Shown here: in pieces, positions 9,264 through 18,763 of the stretch
Numbering within the stretch: the stretch's first letter is position 1
How the letters are laid out: each line of letters begins with the position of its first letter
NCBI RefSeq assembly: GCF_008389435.1
Contig: NZ_VUYS01000018.1
Location: 1-64,000 of the forward strand
DNA length: 64,000 nt
From: Candidatus Nitrosocosmicus agrestis
Lineage (GTDB): Archaea > Thermoproteota > Nitrososphaeria > Nitrososphaerales > Nitrososphaeraceae
Direction of reading: 5' to 3'
Notes under the pieces: model-generated
Told to the model about the DNA's origin: nothing
Seen by the model: only the letters and a program-made list of their open reading frames with translations
Database searches by the model: none
Program-made: the position numbers and the translations under genes

Positions 9264-9883
9264 CGATGTAGTTTATATAAACCAACAGGGTAAGTATAAG
9301 ACATGTTTATATTACTAAGAACAAGAACTTGACTGCTTATTTGCAACAAATACCGCCTCCTCAAAACTGAGGCTTCTTAGTAGTGTGAGGCATACTTGTA
9401 TATTAGATTAGAACATAATATTAATAGGATACTTAAAGGGGAATTAAGGGTCTGTATACATATCCCTTTGAGTGTATACAAACTAAAGGCCATTGGTTTG
9501 ATCTAGTCTGCTGATTCCTTAGATTGCCAAAGTGCGAAATATAATACCGGCTCTTGTGTTGCCAAACTATTTTCTTGGCATAGATTGATATGATTTTTTT
9601 TGTGTATATGTAAATATATTTACAACTGTTATAAACTTTATAACATTTGAGGGATCATAATATTCTATATTTTTTTTAAAAAAAGTTTTGATATCACATA
9701 AAATATTTATGTTTTATCTAAACTTGCCTATTTGAAAACTATTATGCTAAATAAAAGGTCACCACGAAATTATAATGAATAACCGGACTATGTCACAATA
9801 TAAACTTCCTTCCTAAGCTACCCGGAGAGTCAACCTTTCCTAAAAAACTCTGGTAGAAAAATTTCAAAGCATAAAGAGGTTGA
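9264..9883. other. Intergenic, minor hairpin only
   Basis: About 620 bases. A small hairpin CCTCA-AAAC-TGAGG lies at 9359-9372 and a run of T and A near 9670; neither is strong enough to name. No gene seen. Confidence 0.5.
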
Positions 9884-10315
9884 TTAAATAATAAAATGAA
9901 TTCTCAGATGGTTTCCTAGTTGCATCTCGTCCTCAAATTCCATTCCGCAATGTCGACAATGCAATATTCCTTTAGACTCTGCATTAGATCTTTCTAAGAA
10001 AGTCAAACTTTCATAAGAGTTAGAGTCCTTCGTTACAACAAAATCAGCAATCGCCAATCTAACTAAAATTTCCTTTAATTTCAGTTTAATTTCATTTACC
10101 ATATCGATTTGCTCCTCTATCTCAATACCTTTAATCATATCAGTTCTTTTATCTGAATTTCTCTTATCATCATTCCCAGTAGAATTATCGCGGTAAATTA
10201 TTCTGTAGTAATCTGTCCTATTATTATCGTTAGGAAAAAACTCTATTTCTATTTCCCTCAAGACTTTCATTTTAGTTTCAAAGGGGAGGTGTTCAAGGTT
10301 TATAAAAATGACCAT
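9884..10315 (-). CDS. Small protein with C-terminal C2H2 zinc finger
   Basis: A 143-aa protein. The final 25 residues form a CX2CX12HX3H finger (C120, C123, H136, H140) with Phe and Leu core residues. The first 90 residues are acidic and unrecognised; the middle (DMVNEIKLKLKEILVRLAIADFV) looks like an amphipathic helix. It resembles the 123-aa protein at 196-567 in design. ATG start. Possibly a regulatory or nucleic-acid-binding protein, by analogy only. Confidence 0.7.
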   Translation of the reverse strand: MVIFINLEHLPFETKMKVLREIEIEFFPNDNNRTDYYRIIYRDNSTGNDDKRNSDKRTDMIKGIEIEEQIDMVNEIKLKLKEILVRLAIADFVVTKDSNSYESLTFLERSNAESKGILHCRHCGMEFEDEMQLGNHLRIHFII

Positions 10316-10658
10316 TTCGTATCGCCGGCAATGTTATTTATCATTCTAGATATAATAGCGTTTAAAGAGAGAATCAATTATTATTATCTTATTATTATAA
10401 TTAAAGAATCCGGTATCAGAACGTCAAGTTCTTGTCCAAAAGTGTTCAAACCAGGGATTGCTAACCGACCATTAATACAAGAATATTCCATTTCAATCCA
10501 TTCTTTAAATAATTGACATGGATTTAGCAACCACAAAATGCTATAACGATCTTTTTAATCGAATTTTCAAAAATAAAAAAATATAAGAATATTTATGGCT
10601 GTAACTTACAAAAAGTCGCCTTCATTATATTTTTGGTAATCCAAATTCTTATTTTATT
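10316..10658. other. Intergenic, nothing recognised
   Basis: About 340 AT-rich bases between the zinc-finger gene and the 3' end of the transporter gene. An open frame of 75 codons here runs antisense to and past the zinc-finger gene start and is not supported. Confidence 0.4.
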
Positions 10659-11696
10659 TCAAATTTCTTTCTTCTCTACTTTGCTTTGCACAATCTTTTT
10701 CTTTTTAGTTACCATTAGAGCTACCCCAAACAGTATTATAATCATTGCAACAATTGTAGTGATAGTTAAGTGCTCATTTAATATGGCCCAACCTAGGAGT
10801 ACAGCAATAACTGGACTGACATAAGCAAAAGTATTTGCCAATGATGCCGAAGTAACTCTTAACAGATAATAAAAGTCTGTAAACCCTATAATGGTAATTA
10901 TTACTATGAGATAAACTTGGGCCATCAGGGATTGAGATGATATTTGAAACAAATCTAGTGATTTATATTCACCAAAAAGGAAGCTTACTCCCGCAAGCAT
11001 TAATCCTCCAGTAAGCATTATCATTCCAGAAGAAGCTAGCATACTTACCGGCAACTTTGATTTTGTAGAGTAAATCGACCCTGCAGCCCATGAAACCGAA
11101 CTGATTATCAGTGCCGCGGCCCCGATTGGATTCATCTCGCCGGATCCTATCGAAGGAGCAACTAGTAACATTAACCCGCCAAACCCACAAATAAGTCCCA
11201 TGGTTGTTAGTTTGGTCAGTTTTGGACCATCATTTGATTTTTTTATCCACCTATATAAAATGTATAGCAAAATTGCCACCCAAAGAGGAATAGTTGAATT
11301 CAACAAGCCTGTCATACCAGAGGACAAATACTGTGCCCCCCACGTAAGTAAACCCTGACCACCTAAGAATAAAGTAACACCCAAAATGAGGCTGTCCTTC
11401 CATTGATTCAAAGTTATTTTTTCTCTGGGATGATTCGATTGGGCTTTTAAACTAAAAATCCCTATTCTTGATTTGGTCGGCCTTGTACCTAAGGATGCAG
11501 TCGATGATTCACTCTTTTGAGTGATAAGGAAGTAAAGCGTAAACAATACAAGTCCTGCCAGGATAAATCTTAACCCAGCACTCAACAATGGTGGGATTGT
11601 GTCGATGGCTACCTTTATAGCAAGAAAGCTCGATCCGTTAATAATCCACAGCGAAACAAGAATTAGCCATATTTTAGTTTGATTATTCATTTCCAT
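10659..11696 (-). CDS. DMT-superfamily (EamA) transporter
   Basis: An integral membrane exporter of about 345 aa with ten predicted helices arranged as two EamA repeats: the first begins WLILVSLWIINGSSFLAIKVAID and the second follows GSGEMNPIGAAALIISSVSWAAGS. The end is LTITTIVAMIIILFGVALMV and a basic KKKKIVQSKVEKK tail. EamA proteins export amino acids, metabolites or drugs. The frame is open to a TTG at 11816 that would add 40 residues, but the ATG at 11696 sits just before the first helix, as is normal. Substrate unknown. Confidence 0.85.
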   Translation of the reverse strand: MEMNNQTKIWLILVSLWIINGSSFLAIKVAIDTIPPLLSAGLRFILAGLVLFTLYFLITQKSESSTASLGTRPTKSRIGIFSLKAQSNHPREKITLNQWKDSLILGVTLFLGGQGLLTWGAQYLSSGMTGLLNSTIPLWVAILLYILYRWIKKSNDGPKLTKLTTMGLICGFGGLMLLVAPSIGSGEMNPIGAAALIISSVSWAAGSIYSTKSKLPVSMLASSGMIMLTGGLMLAGVSFLFGEYKSLDLFQISSQSLMAQVYLIVIITIIGFTDFYYLLRVTSASLANTFAYVSPVIAVLLGWAILNEHLTITTIVAMIIILFGVALMVTKKKKIVQSKVEKKEI

Positions 11697-11904
11697 GTAA
11701 CTATATAATTTCCAGAAAACTTGGTCATGTATAATGCTTACTTGCGGATTGTCCACTAATTTGATATGAATATCTTTAAAATCTCCCTCGTCAAGCAGAT
11801 GATCCTTGGATTCCAAAAAAATTGTTTTATTATTTAAACCAACAAAGGAATTTTCAACCTAAGTTTACGAACGTGACGGTAGAATCCAAAACAAGAAATT
11901 TTGT

Positions 11905-12288
11905 TTATTCTGTGAGTAAATCATTAATTTTTTGTACAAAAACACTGTTTTCAATGGGTTTTTGTATAATTGTAATAGATTTTGGAAGGACCATTTTGCT
12001 ATTGTTGAACAGACTAATTTGTTCGCTCGATGTAAGAAAGCATATTTTTGCATTACTATCGATATCTTTAATCCTACTGTACAGTTCTGTTCCAGATATG
12101 GAGGGCAATTTTAAATCTAATAAAATCAAATCGTAATAGTTTTTTTTATAATTTGACAATGCTTCAATTGGATCATTGAATATCTCAACCTCATAGTTAG
12201 AGTCTTCCAATATAATTTTAAAAATGAAAGTAATATCTTCTTCATCGTCTACTATCAGAATCTTTTTTTTAAAATCAATACCAATCAT
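11905..12288 (-). CDS. Response regulator receiver protein (CheY-like)
   Basis: A 127-aa single-domain receiver. Acidic pocket D14/D15 (ILIVDDEED), phosphoacceptor D58 in LILLDLKLP, T86 in FLTSSE and K110 in IIQKP are all present, so it should be phosphorylatable. There is no DNA-binding output domain, so it probably acts by protein contact. The gene begins 3 nt after the stop of the histidine kinase gene on the same strand, making the two a two-component operon. Confidence 0.95.
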   Translation of the reverse strand: MIGIDFKKKILIVDDEEDITFIFKIILEDSNYEVEIFNDPIEALSNYKKNYYDLILLDLKLPSISGTELYSRIKDIDSNAKICFLTSSEQISLFNNSKMVLPKSITIIQKPIENSVFVQKINDLLTE

Positions 12289-12291
12289 AAG

Positions 12292-15200
12292 CTATCTTTC
12301 ATCCAGAATGCTATCATTACCCTTGGGTAACGAAATAATAAATTTTGCTCCTTTACCTGATGGATTATTTTGTGCGACTAACATTCCATTATGAGCTGCT
12401 ATGATGCTCTTAGAAATATATAATCCAAGACCAATCCCATTAAATGATTTCGTAGCAAATTTTGTAAACAATTTAGGAAGAATTTCTTCATCAATCCCGC
12501 TGCCATTGTCTTCTACTACTATTTCCATCCATCTCGATACACCATTGGATTCTTGCCGTATTTGTGATTTCGTAGATATGGTTATTTGACCTTCTGTTTC
12601 GGGTAAAAATTTTATCGCGTTATCAATTAAATTGGATATTACTCTACTGATACCATTCTTATCTGCACTGACAATCGAATCATCATAATCTAGGGAGGTT
12701 GTAAATACAACATTTGCCTTTTCAATGTTTTGTTTGTAATTATCGATATTTTCAAGTATAACTTCATTAATGTCAAACTTTTCTTTTTTTAAATTCAAAA
12801 CATATCCTTCAATTTTTGTAACGTCAAGGATGTCCTCGGCTAGTTTCTTTAACCTTCTGGCATTTCGGTCAACTATCTCAACTAATCCCTTCTCTCTGTC
12901 ATTCTTGGGGTACCCTTTCAATATTTCCGCTGCCCCAAGGATCGGTTGTATGGGTGTCCTCAATTCATGTGCCGCAGTGTTGATAAATTCTCTTTGCATT
13001 TTATCGTGCAATTGGAGCTGCTTGTAAAGTTCCGCTTGCCTCCAAAAACTTTCAAATATGGAATAGTACGTAAGTACTGTAGATGAACTATTTGAATAGG
13101 TAACTAGGCCTATAGCTTCTTTAGTGGTATTTTTTGAATCATCCTTAACCTCAACTGCTAAGGAATACTTTTTGTCTATTACGACAATGGATGCCTTGAT
13201 TTGCATACTGCGGTCAATTAACCTGATTTTGATACGATCAGCAAAACCCTGTTTTTCAACTTCGTCTATTATTTTGTAAATTGAGTCTTCTTCTGGTACA
13301 AGAATACGCACTGTTAGTCCCGTGCTTTTGAATCTTTCGTTTAGCAATGCAAAAGACAGAGAGTTCTTCTGTCTTTCAAATGCTCTAGCTGTAGAGAATA
13401 TACCTACGATGTCAATAGATGCTGTCTTAAGCAAATCATTGAGCATTTTTTCAAAAGCTTCGGGATTCTGTATGATTTCTATATTTTCATTGTCTAAGCC
13501 TAATTGGATATCTTTGATTCTACTTTTGGCGTCTATTCCATTACTCCACAGTTCCTCAAAAATGGATCTGAAATGTTCTAGGTAAGCCTTTTCATTTGTA
13601 GTTAATAAATTTTGGATGACTTGCCCTCCTTCTGTTTTTTGTATGGTCGCTATCATTTCTCTTTCTGATGCGGCAAAATTAATAGGTGGTAGATTTCTTA
13701 CGTGCCTGATTTCTATCCCTAAATTTAAAAAATGAGATGCAGTTATAATATCATTGTTATCATCAATTTTAGTCACAATTCTTATTCCATCATGAGCAAA
13801 AGCCTGCTTGTGTTTACATATTCTTTGATATACGTCAAAATAATTGTTGTAAGCTAGGAGAAGACCCTGTGTCTTGGTGCACAGTATGAATTCACGTGAA
13901 TCTATGAGTATATTTTTACTCTTAGATATGATATCCTCGACATTGTGTATTATTTTTATTTCTTTGAGTACGGACTTGAGGTATTCACGGGTATCTTGGT
14001 CAGTAAAGGTTGACTGAAGACCAGTACTTTGAGCCATCTGAATTTTCTCATACTCGACTACCCCGATTACCTTTTTCTCAATTTCCTGAATCATTTGAGC
14101 AGATCCAATACTGACAAGGAGTCTAGACTCTTCTATTGCTGAATCCCTTATGGATTGACGCAACTTCAAGTCCTGGGATACAGTAATCGCTGATGAATAA
14201 AGTCCCAACATGAACAAATAGGTAGAAAGCAATACTAATGAATGGGCGGCTACACCAAAAGTGGGTTCAACCGCTGAAGTTGAAAGAGATATCCCTACAA
14301 TAGTATCTCCAATCCCAGCTAGAATTAAAAAGTCTTTGATCTTGGAACTCTTCATCTTGTTGGCGACAATAAAAAAGGCCAAACCAAACAGAATATTGCC
14401 CGCAATCGTTCCAAGCCTGAACAATATCCTAAAAAAGTATCTATATGCTTCATCAATCCCTGTCAGGCTTTCTCCCGAGAAAAACCCTGGCATTTTGCCA
14501 ATAATATAAAGAACTAATGGTAGGGAAAGAATGATCCAAAACCATATAGGCAGTGAGCCAAACTTTTGGTAAATATTTCTTAATAGCATTGTGGACGCTG
14601 TCCATCTAAACACAAAACCAACTGGCAAAATTATTGAATTAAGTAAATTATATGTCTCTAAAATCTCACTGGGAATAACAAAATAGCTGGTACCAAATTT
14701 ATTAGAATCTATAAAAACAACTTGGCCGCCAAACTTATCAGACTGTTTATATTGAAATGATGAATCATAGGTTGTGTCCGACTTATGATCATCTTCGAAA
14801 ATGATATCAATCATAAAAAACTTGGTTGTAAAATCTTCGATAATTGAGCATGCAAGTGTCAGTGTTGCCAAGGCATAAAATAGTACAATTGAGTTTTTGT
14901 ATTTACTGGCTTTATACCATGAAAAAAATTTATATGTTAATACGGCCATAATTGCGGTCGCAAGTACTGAACTTATTGCAAAGACAAACCTCGAAAAAAT
15001 ATAGTCGGGGTTACCATATAGTAGCATTACAATTAGAACACAGAGAAGTATAGTTTGAATCACAATGACTGACCAGTGAATCGATGAACTTAGTCTCGAT
15101 TTTTGCCTCAAACTCTTTGAAACGTGATGGGCGAATACTAGTAATACATATGTCCCAAACCCATATCCAACTATGATAGTAAGAACGAACATTATTCTTC

Positions 15201-15357
15201 CAATAGTTGGGTCATATGAAAGGAGCTGCCGTGTCATAAGCAAATCTACTATAACAATTATGATCATGGAAATACCTATAAAAAATGGTAATCTATTTTG
15301 CATATGATTTCCAAGTATTAGATTTGATACAGTATTTCCATTCATACCCAATAACAC
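12292..15357 (-). CDS. Membrane sensor histidine kinase
   Basis: A 1021-aa kinase. Residues 1-430 contain about ten hydrophobic segments, an unusual large membrane sensor with an extracytoplasmic loop of about 60 residues near 185-240. Residues 430-780 are a cytoplasmic sensory region with helical linkers. The HisKA box is FINTAAHELRTP with phosphoacceptor H797. The ATPase domain has NLIDNAIKF (N box), VEDNGSGID (G1), GIGLGLYIS and GKGAKFIISLP (G2/G3). The following receiver gene is 3 nt downstream. The signal is unknown. ATG start. Confidence 0.92.
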   Translation of the reverse strand: MLLGMNGNTVSNLILGNHMQNRLPFFIGISMIIIVIVDLLMTRQLLSYDPTIGRIMFVLTIIVGYGFGTYVLLVFAHHVSKSLRQKSRLSSSIHWSVIVIQTILLCVLIVMLLYGNPDYIFSRFVFAISSVLATAIMAVLTYKFFSWYKASKYKNSIVLFYALATLTLACSIIEDFTTKFFMIDIIFEDDHKSDTTYDSSFQYKQSDKFGGQVVFIDSNKFGTSYFVIPSEILETYNLLNSIILPVGFVFRWTASTMLLRNIYQKFGSLPIWFWIILSLPLVLYIIGKMPGFFSGESLTGIDEAYRYFFRILFRLGTIAGNILFGLAFFIVANKMKSSKIKDFLILAGIGDTIVGISLSTSAVEPTFGVAAHSLVLLSTYLFMLGLYSSAITVSQDLKLRQSIRDSAIEESRLLVSIGSAQMIQEIEKKVIGVVEYEKIQMAQSTGLQSTFTDQDTREYLKSVLKEIKIIHNVEDIISKSKNILIDSREFILCTKTQGLLLAYNNYFDVYQRICKHKQAFAHDGIRIVTKIDDNNDIITASHFLNLGIEIRHVRNLPPINFAASEREMIATIQKTEGGQVIQNLLTTNEKAYLEHFRSIFEELWSNGIDAKSRIKDIQLGLDNENIEIIQNPEAFEKMLNDLLKTASIDIVGIFSTARAFERQKNSLSFALLNERFKSTGLTVRILVPEEDSIYKIIDEVEKQGFADRIKIRLIDRSMQIKASIVVIDKKYSLAVEVKDDSKNTTKEAIGLVTYSNSSSTVLTYYSIFESFWRQAELYKQLQLHDKMQREFINTAAHELRTPIQPILGAAEILKGYPKNDREKGLVEIVDRNARRLKKLAEDILDVTKIEGYVLNLKKEKFDINEVILENIDNYKQNIEKANVVFTTSLDYDDSIVSADKNGISRVISNLIDNAIKFLPETEGQITISTKSQIRQESNGVSRWMEIVVEDNGSGIDEEILPKLFTKFATKSFNGIGLGLYISKSIIAAHNGMLVAQNNPSGKGAKFIISLPKGNDSILDER

Positions 15358-15822
15358 TCCTTATCCGCACCCACTTTTAGGCTTTGTTATTAACTAATTC
15401 AAACTGTCAAATAGAATTTAAATGATGAAAAACTTTTAAAATATTTGAGAAGTTTTTGTATTTTTTAGCACATTTGTTTATGTTTTCAAACGTTCCTGAA
15501 TTTATAAGCTATAGTCTTGCGTTTAAAGGTGAAGGAAAAACAAGGCCAATCTGTATCTCCAATGATGAAATTAACTTAAAACAATTGTATCACATTTGGA
15601 AAAAATTAATTTTCTATTGATAAAATTCCTCCGTCTCTGCTAAATAGTTTTTTGAAAACTTGCAAAGATGAATGTCTTACTCCGGTAATTCTTTAAAACA
15701 TTTCAACAATGCGGTCTCACCGTTGAATATGCGGGCTAAAATAATGCTATTGGCAAATTCAAACCAATTTACTATTTTGAATTAGTTATGTTAAAATGAA
15801 TGGGACGTAGATTTTGGTCTTG
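15358..15822. other. Intergenic, nothing recognised
   Basis: About 460 bases between the divergent histidine kinase and VOC-protein genes. It must hold both promoters; I see no RNA gene. Confidence 0.4.
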
Positions 15823-16206
15823 ATGAATAACTCCGAATATTTTCCAACTGGTTATCATTCAGTCAATCCATTTATTATAGTGAGTTCAATTAGTGAATAT
15901 TTCTCATTTCTCAAAACCGTTTTCGGAGCCTGCATCAGAAAAAAAGTTGAAAATGATGCGGAAAGATATCTGGAAGCTGAAATAGGCGATTCTGTACTGA
16001 TGATTCAGGAACAAAGCGGAGATAGAAAATCTGAAAGAGTATCATTGTGGATATATTTGAAGGATGTAAATCGAGTATATGAATTAGCGATTAGAAATGG
16101 CTGTACCTCTATAGAGTCTCCTACACCCAAGTTCAAAACAGACATTGTAGCCAAGATTTCTGACCCTTTTGGAGTGATATGGTTTTTGTCAAGTTACAAC
16201 TCATGA
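15823..16206 (+). CDS. VOC-superfamily (glyoxalase/bleomycin resistance-like) protein
   Basis: A 127-aa protein of two beta-alpha-beta-beta-beta modules: first HSVNPFIIVSSISEYFSFLKTVFGA with AEIGDSVLMI, then VSLWIYLKDVNRVYELAIRNGCTSIESP with ISDPFGVIWFL. That is the layout of PhnB/YkcA-like VOC proteins. Metal ligands are incomplete compared with true glyoxalase I, so no reaction is assigned. The ATG at 15823 is preferred over the upstream TTG at 15814. Confidence 0.8.
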   Translation: MNNSEYFPTGYHSVNPFIIVSSISEYFSFLKTVFGACIRKKVENDAERYLEAEIGDSVLMIQEQSGDRKSERVSLWIYLKDVNRVYELAIRNGCTSIESPTPKFKTDIVAKISDPFGVIWFLSSYNS

Positions 16207-16584
16207 CAACAATGAAATAATTTTTTATGTTCCAATAAGAAAGATGACTTGACGCTACCGGATGGCTTCAAGTGATAGGAATTCTTCTTTTTAAGATTAA
16301 ATTATCATTATAATTATTATTATTATTATCAAAATACATCCGCAGATATATCTTACATGATCTATTAGAGTATGATTTAGCTGATTACTTTTTTTATCCC
16401 TGACCCACCTATACTCGACAATTAATTTTATTAATGATCCAGGTACTAGAATTCCCAACCTTGCTAAAAATATCACATGTTTTATTTAAAATATTAAAAA
16501 AAATTGAAAAGTATTATGAAAACTCATGTAGAAAAGCAAGTTATATATCTTTGAAATTCATTTCTAGTTAAGGGGGTAACGGGG
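16207..16584. other. Intergenic with simple ATT repeats
   Basis: About 380 AT-rich bases including short ATT/TTA repeats near 16305-16330. A G-rich stretch directly before the downstream GTG (AAGGGGGTAACGGGG) may act in start selection. No gene seen. Confidence 0.45.
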
Positions 16585-18099
16585 GTGTCACATGACTATT
16601 TTAATAAAAAACTAAAAATGGATAAAATAAAGAATTCTCCCCCAAAAACCAACGAAATACAGACCTTGTGGGGGATCGAAATCTACAACCGTCTAAAACT
16701 TTTCCCATGGTGGGTTTCATATCACAAGGGCAATACCGTCGAATCTGAATTGCGTGAAAACATTATTTCAATCGGGCATAAATTGGGTATGAAAGACAAG
16801 TGGCTAAAGAAAATTTTGCGTCACACCGTTTCGGAGTTCTCCAAGAAAGGTCTAGGTAGCGATTATTACGGCTATCACAACATACAACATGAACTGGAGG
16901 CAGCTTATTTTACTCTTTTGTCTATCGACGGCCTTTGCCAATCAAAGAGATATGAAATAACTCGAAATGACATTTGCTATCTATTCGTGTCCGCTTTATT
17001 TCATGATTATGACCCCGGGAAGGAATTTGATAAACCAAACGAAGATTGTGTAGAATTTTACATTAGGAACGATAAAAAAATTACTAGGCTTATTGAGGAA
17101 GCAGGACTTGATCTGAACATTGTTGTGGCATTAATACATAGGACTGCATATCCCTTCGAAGGTAAAATTGCGGATCATGCTAGAAACAAAATCCAGCGAT
17201 TAATGTGCAAAACTTCAACTACCCGCGGTGATGCCTACACAACTCAGAAAATTGAAAAACTGGGCTGGCTACTTTCTGTATCTGAGAGAATGGCCGGTTA
17301 TGCCCTGGGCGGGATCGAACATGCAAGGGATATGGCAAGGAGGAATGCACATGCTTTAGGTTGGCATCCTTCCGTAATTAACAAGAATTCAGTTAAATTT
17401 TTTGATTATTTAATGAAAAACGAAAAAGAAATGTTTGATATGGTGATATCTGCTGTTCCTCAACAATTTAGGACGAATTTTTATAACAATGTAGCAAATT
17501 TTAAAGAGTCATGGAACAAAGAATTAAGTCTGAGAGACTTAAAGAAGGGGTCTAAATTAGTATTTGTCACAGAGAACAATTCAACAGATATTTCTAATGC
17601 TACTATAGCTGACCTGTTAGAAGTATTTGGAACCGTACCTACCTTGATGCGAATCAATGAAAATGAATTCATAAAATCAATTCATGACTTGAACTCTATA
17701 ATCGTGACAATGAGGCTCGACGAACCTGACGGAAAAATTATAGGATATGCAAAGGGTGGTCCTCTTGAGTGTTACTCCCTTAGACCTGGAACAATAGATA
17801 GGTATTATGGCAGAAGAAATACAGTTTATCTGGAGGGAATCAGCGTGATAGAAGGTTACTGGGGAGGCACAGGAGGACATTATCTGAGAATCAAATTCCT
17901 TAATGAGGCATTGGGACGTAGATACAAATTTTTGACAGGATATGCTCACAGAGATGTGATATTACAGAGGCGGAAGAAATTGGAGATGATTGATATTGTG
18001 AGAAAGTATGATCCAGATATGCTTGATTATTATAGGATAGATTTGAATAATTCGATATATAAAAAAACCATGGTAGATTCCTACGATCTGATTTGTTAG
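16585..18099 (+). CDS. HD-domain hydrolase-like protein with C-terminal extension
   Basis: A 504-aa cytoplasmic protein. The N-terminal half is a helical HD-type metal phosphohydrolase: YH98NIQH102ELEAAY, then ALFH140D141YDPG, a later H in VVALIHRTAYPF, and further helices up to about residue 260, resembling cyclic-nucleotide phosphodiesterase or HD-hydrolase folds. The C-terminal 200 residues (from about 310) are alpha/beta with YLEGISVIEGYWGGTGGHYLR followed by a helix, a pattern like a GNAT acetyltransferase acyl-CoA loop, suggested with low confidence. Start is GTG behind a G-rich segment. Substrate unknown. Confidence 0.65.
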   Translation: MSHDYFNKKLKMDKIKNSPPKTNEIQTLWGIEIYNRLKLFPWWVSYHKGNTVESELRENIISIGHKLGMKDKWLKKILRHTVSEFSKKGLGSDYYGYHNIQHELEAAYFTLLSIDGLCQSKRYEITRNDICYLFVSALFHDYDPGKEFDKPNEDCVEFYIRNDKKITRLIEEAGLDLNIVVALIHRTAYPFEGKIADHARNKIQRLMCKTSTTRGDAYTTQKIEKLGWLLSVSERMAGYALGGIEHARDMARRNAHALGWHPSVINKNSVKFFDYLMKNEKEMFDMVISAVPQQFRTNFYNNVANFKESWNKELSLRDLKKGSKLVFVTENNSTDISNATIADLLEVFGTVPTLMRINENEFIKSIHDLNSIIVTMRLDEPDGKIIGYAKGGPLECYSLRPGTIDRYYGRRNTVYLEGISVIEGYWGGTGGHYLRIKFLNEALGRRYKFLTGYAHRDVILQRRKKLEMIDIVRKYDPDMLDYYRIDLNNSIYKKTMVDSYDLIC

Positions 18100-18375
18100 T
18101 AGTATTCATTCTAGATTTCCCGTTTGTGTGAAAGTTTTTATTTTGAATAACCTTTTGAGATTGATTTATCATAAAAATATTCATCGCTGTATTCGATTTC
18201 TATGATCTTTTATCAAAGTCAATTTGGTAACTAAAGGAGTATTGGTACATTTGACTAGTATTTACTAGGGAGTCTCGAATTATTTGATCCTTATTCTTGT
18301 GAAGTCTTGATTATATAGTGCGATATTGCCAATAAAAAGCAATACTTTAAAAGTAAGTGGATCTTACAGTATAAT

Positions 18376-18594
18376 ATGGTTAAAGTAGTTGCGGAACCAC
18401 AATATTGGTATACAAAGGGCTTGAAATATTATAATGAAAAGTGTTATGGCATAGCGATCAGGTGTTTTGATAAATATCTTGATTTCCATTCCGGAAATAA
18501 CTATGGCGCTTGGTTTATGAAAGGAAATTCATTCTATCAACTTCGAGAGTATGCTAAAGCAGTATATTGCTTCAACAAGTCCATATGCGACTAA
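18376..18594 (+). CDS. Short TPR-type protein
   Basis: A 72-aa protein consisting of two tetratricopeptide-like helix pairs: YWYTKGLKYYNEKCYGIAIRCFDKYLD and YGAWFMKGNSFYQLREYAKAVYCFNKS, with the W/G/Y/A/F spacing of TPR consensus. It is far shorter than typical TPR proteins, so it may be a stand-alone adaptor or a remnant. ATG start; no close neighbour on its strand. Confidence 0.65.
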   Translation: MVKVVAEPQYWYTKGLKYYNEKCYGIAIRCFDKYLDFHSGNNYGAWFMKGNSFYQLREYAKAVYCFNKSICD

Positions 18595-18763
18595 CAGGAA
18601 TCAGGTATTTCAAGAAATAATTTATTTTGTAAAATGAATTTACTAATTTCCATTTTTTTGCAGTTATTTATCCTTCTGCATAATATAGGAACGACACAAT
18701 CAATTTAGATTTCTAATACGTTGAATTCTTCGAATTGTTATCGAGTGAGTGGATTGAGTTACT

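Noticed and set aside
11822-12136. 104-codon frame opposite the receiver gene
   Set aside because: Antisense to a receiver domain with all catalytic residues intact; composition is that of a shadow.
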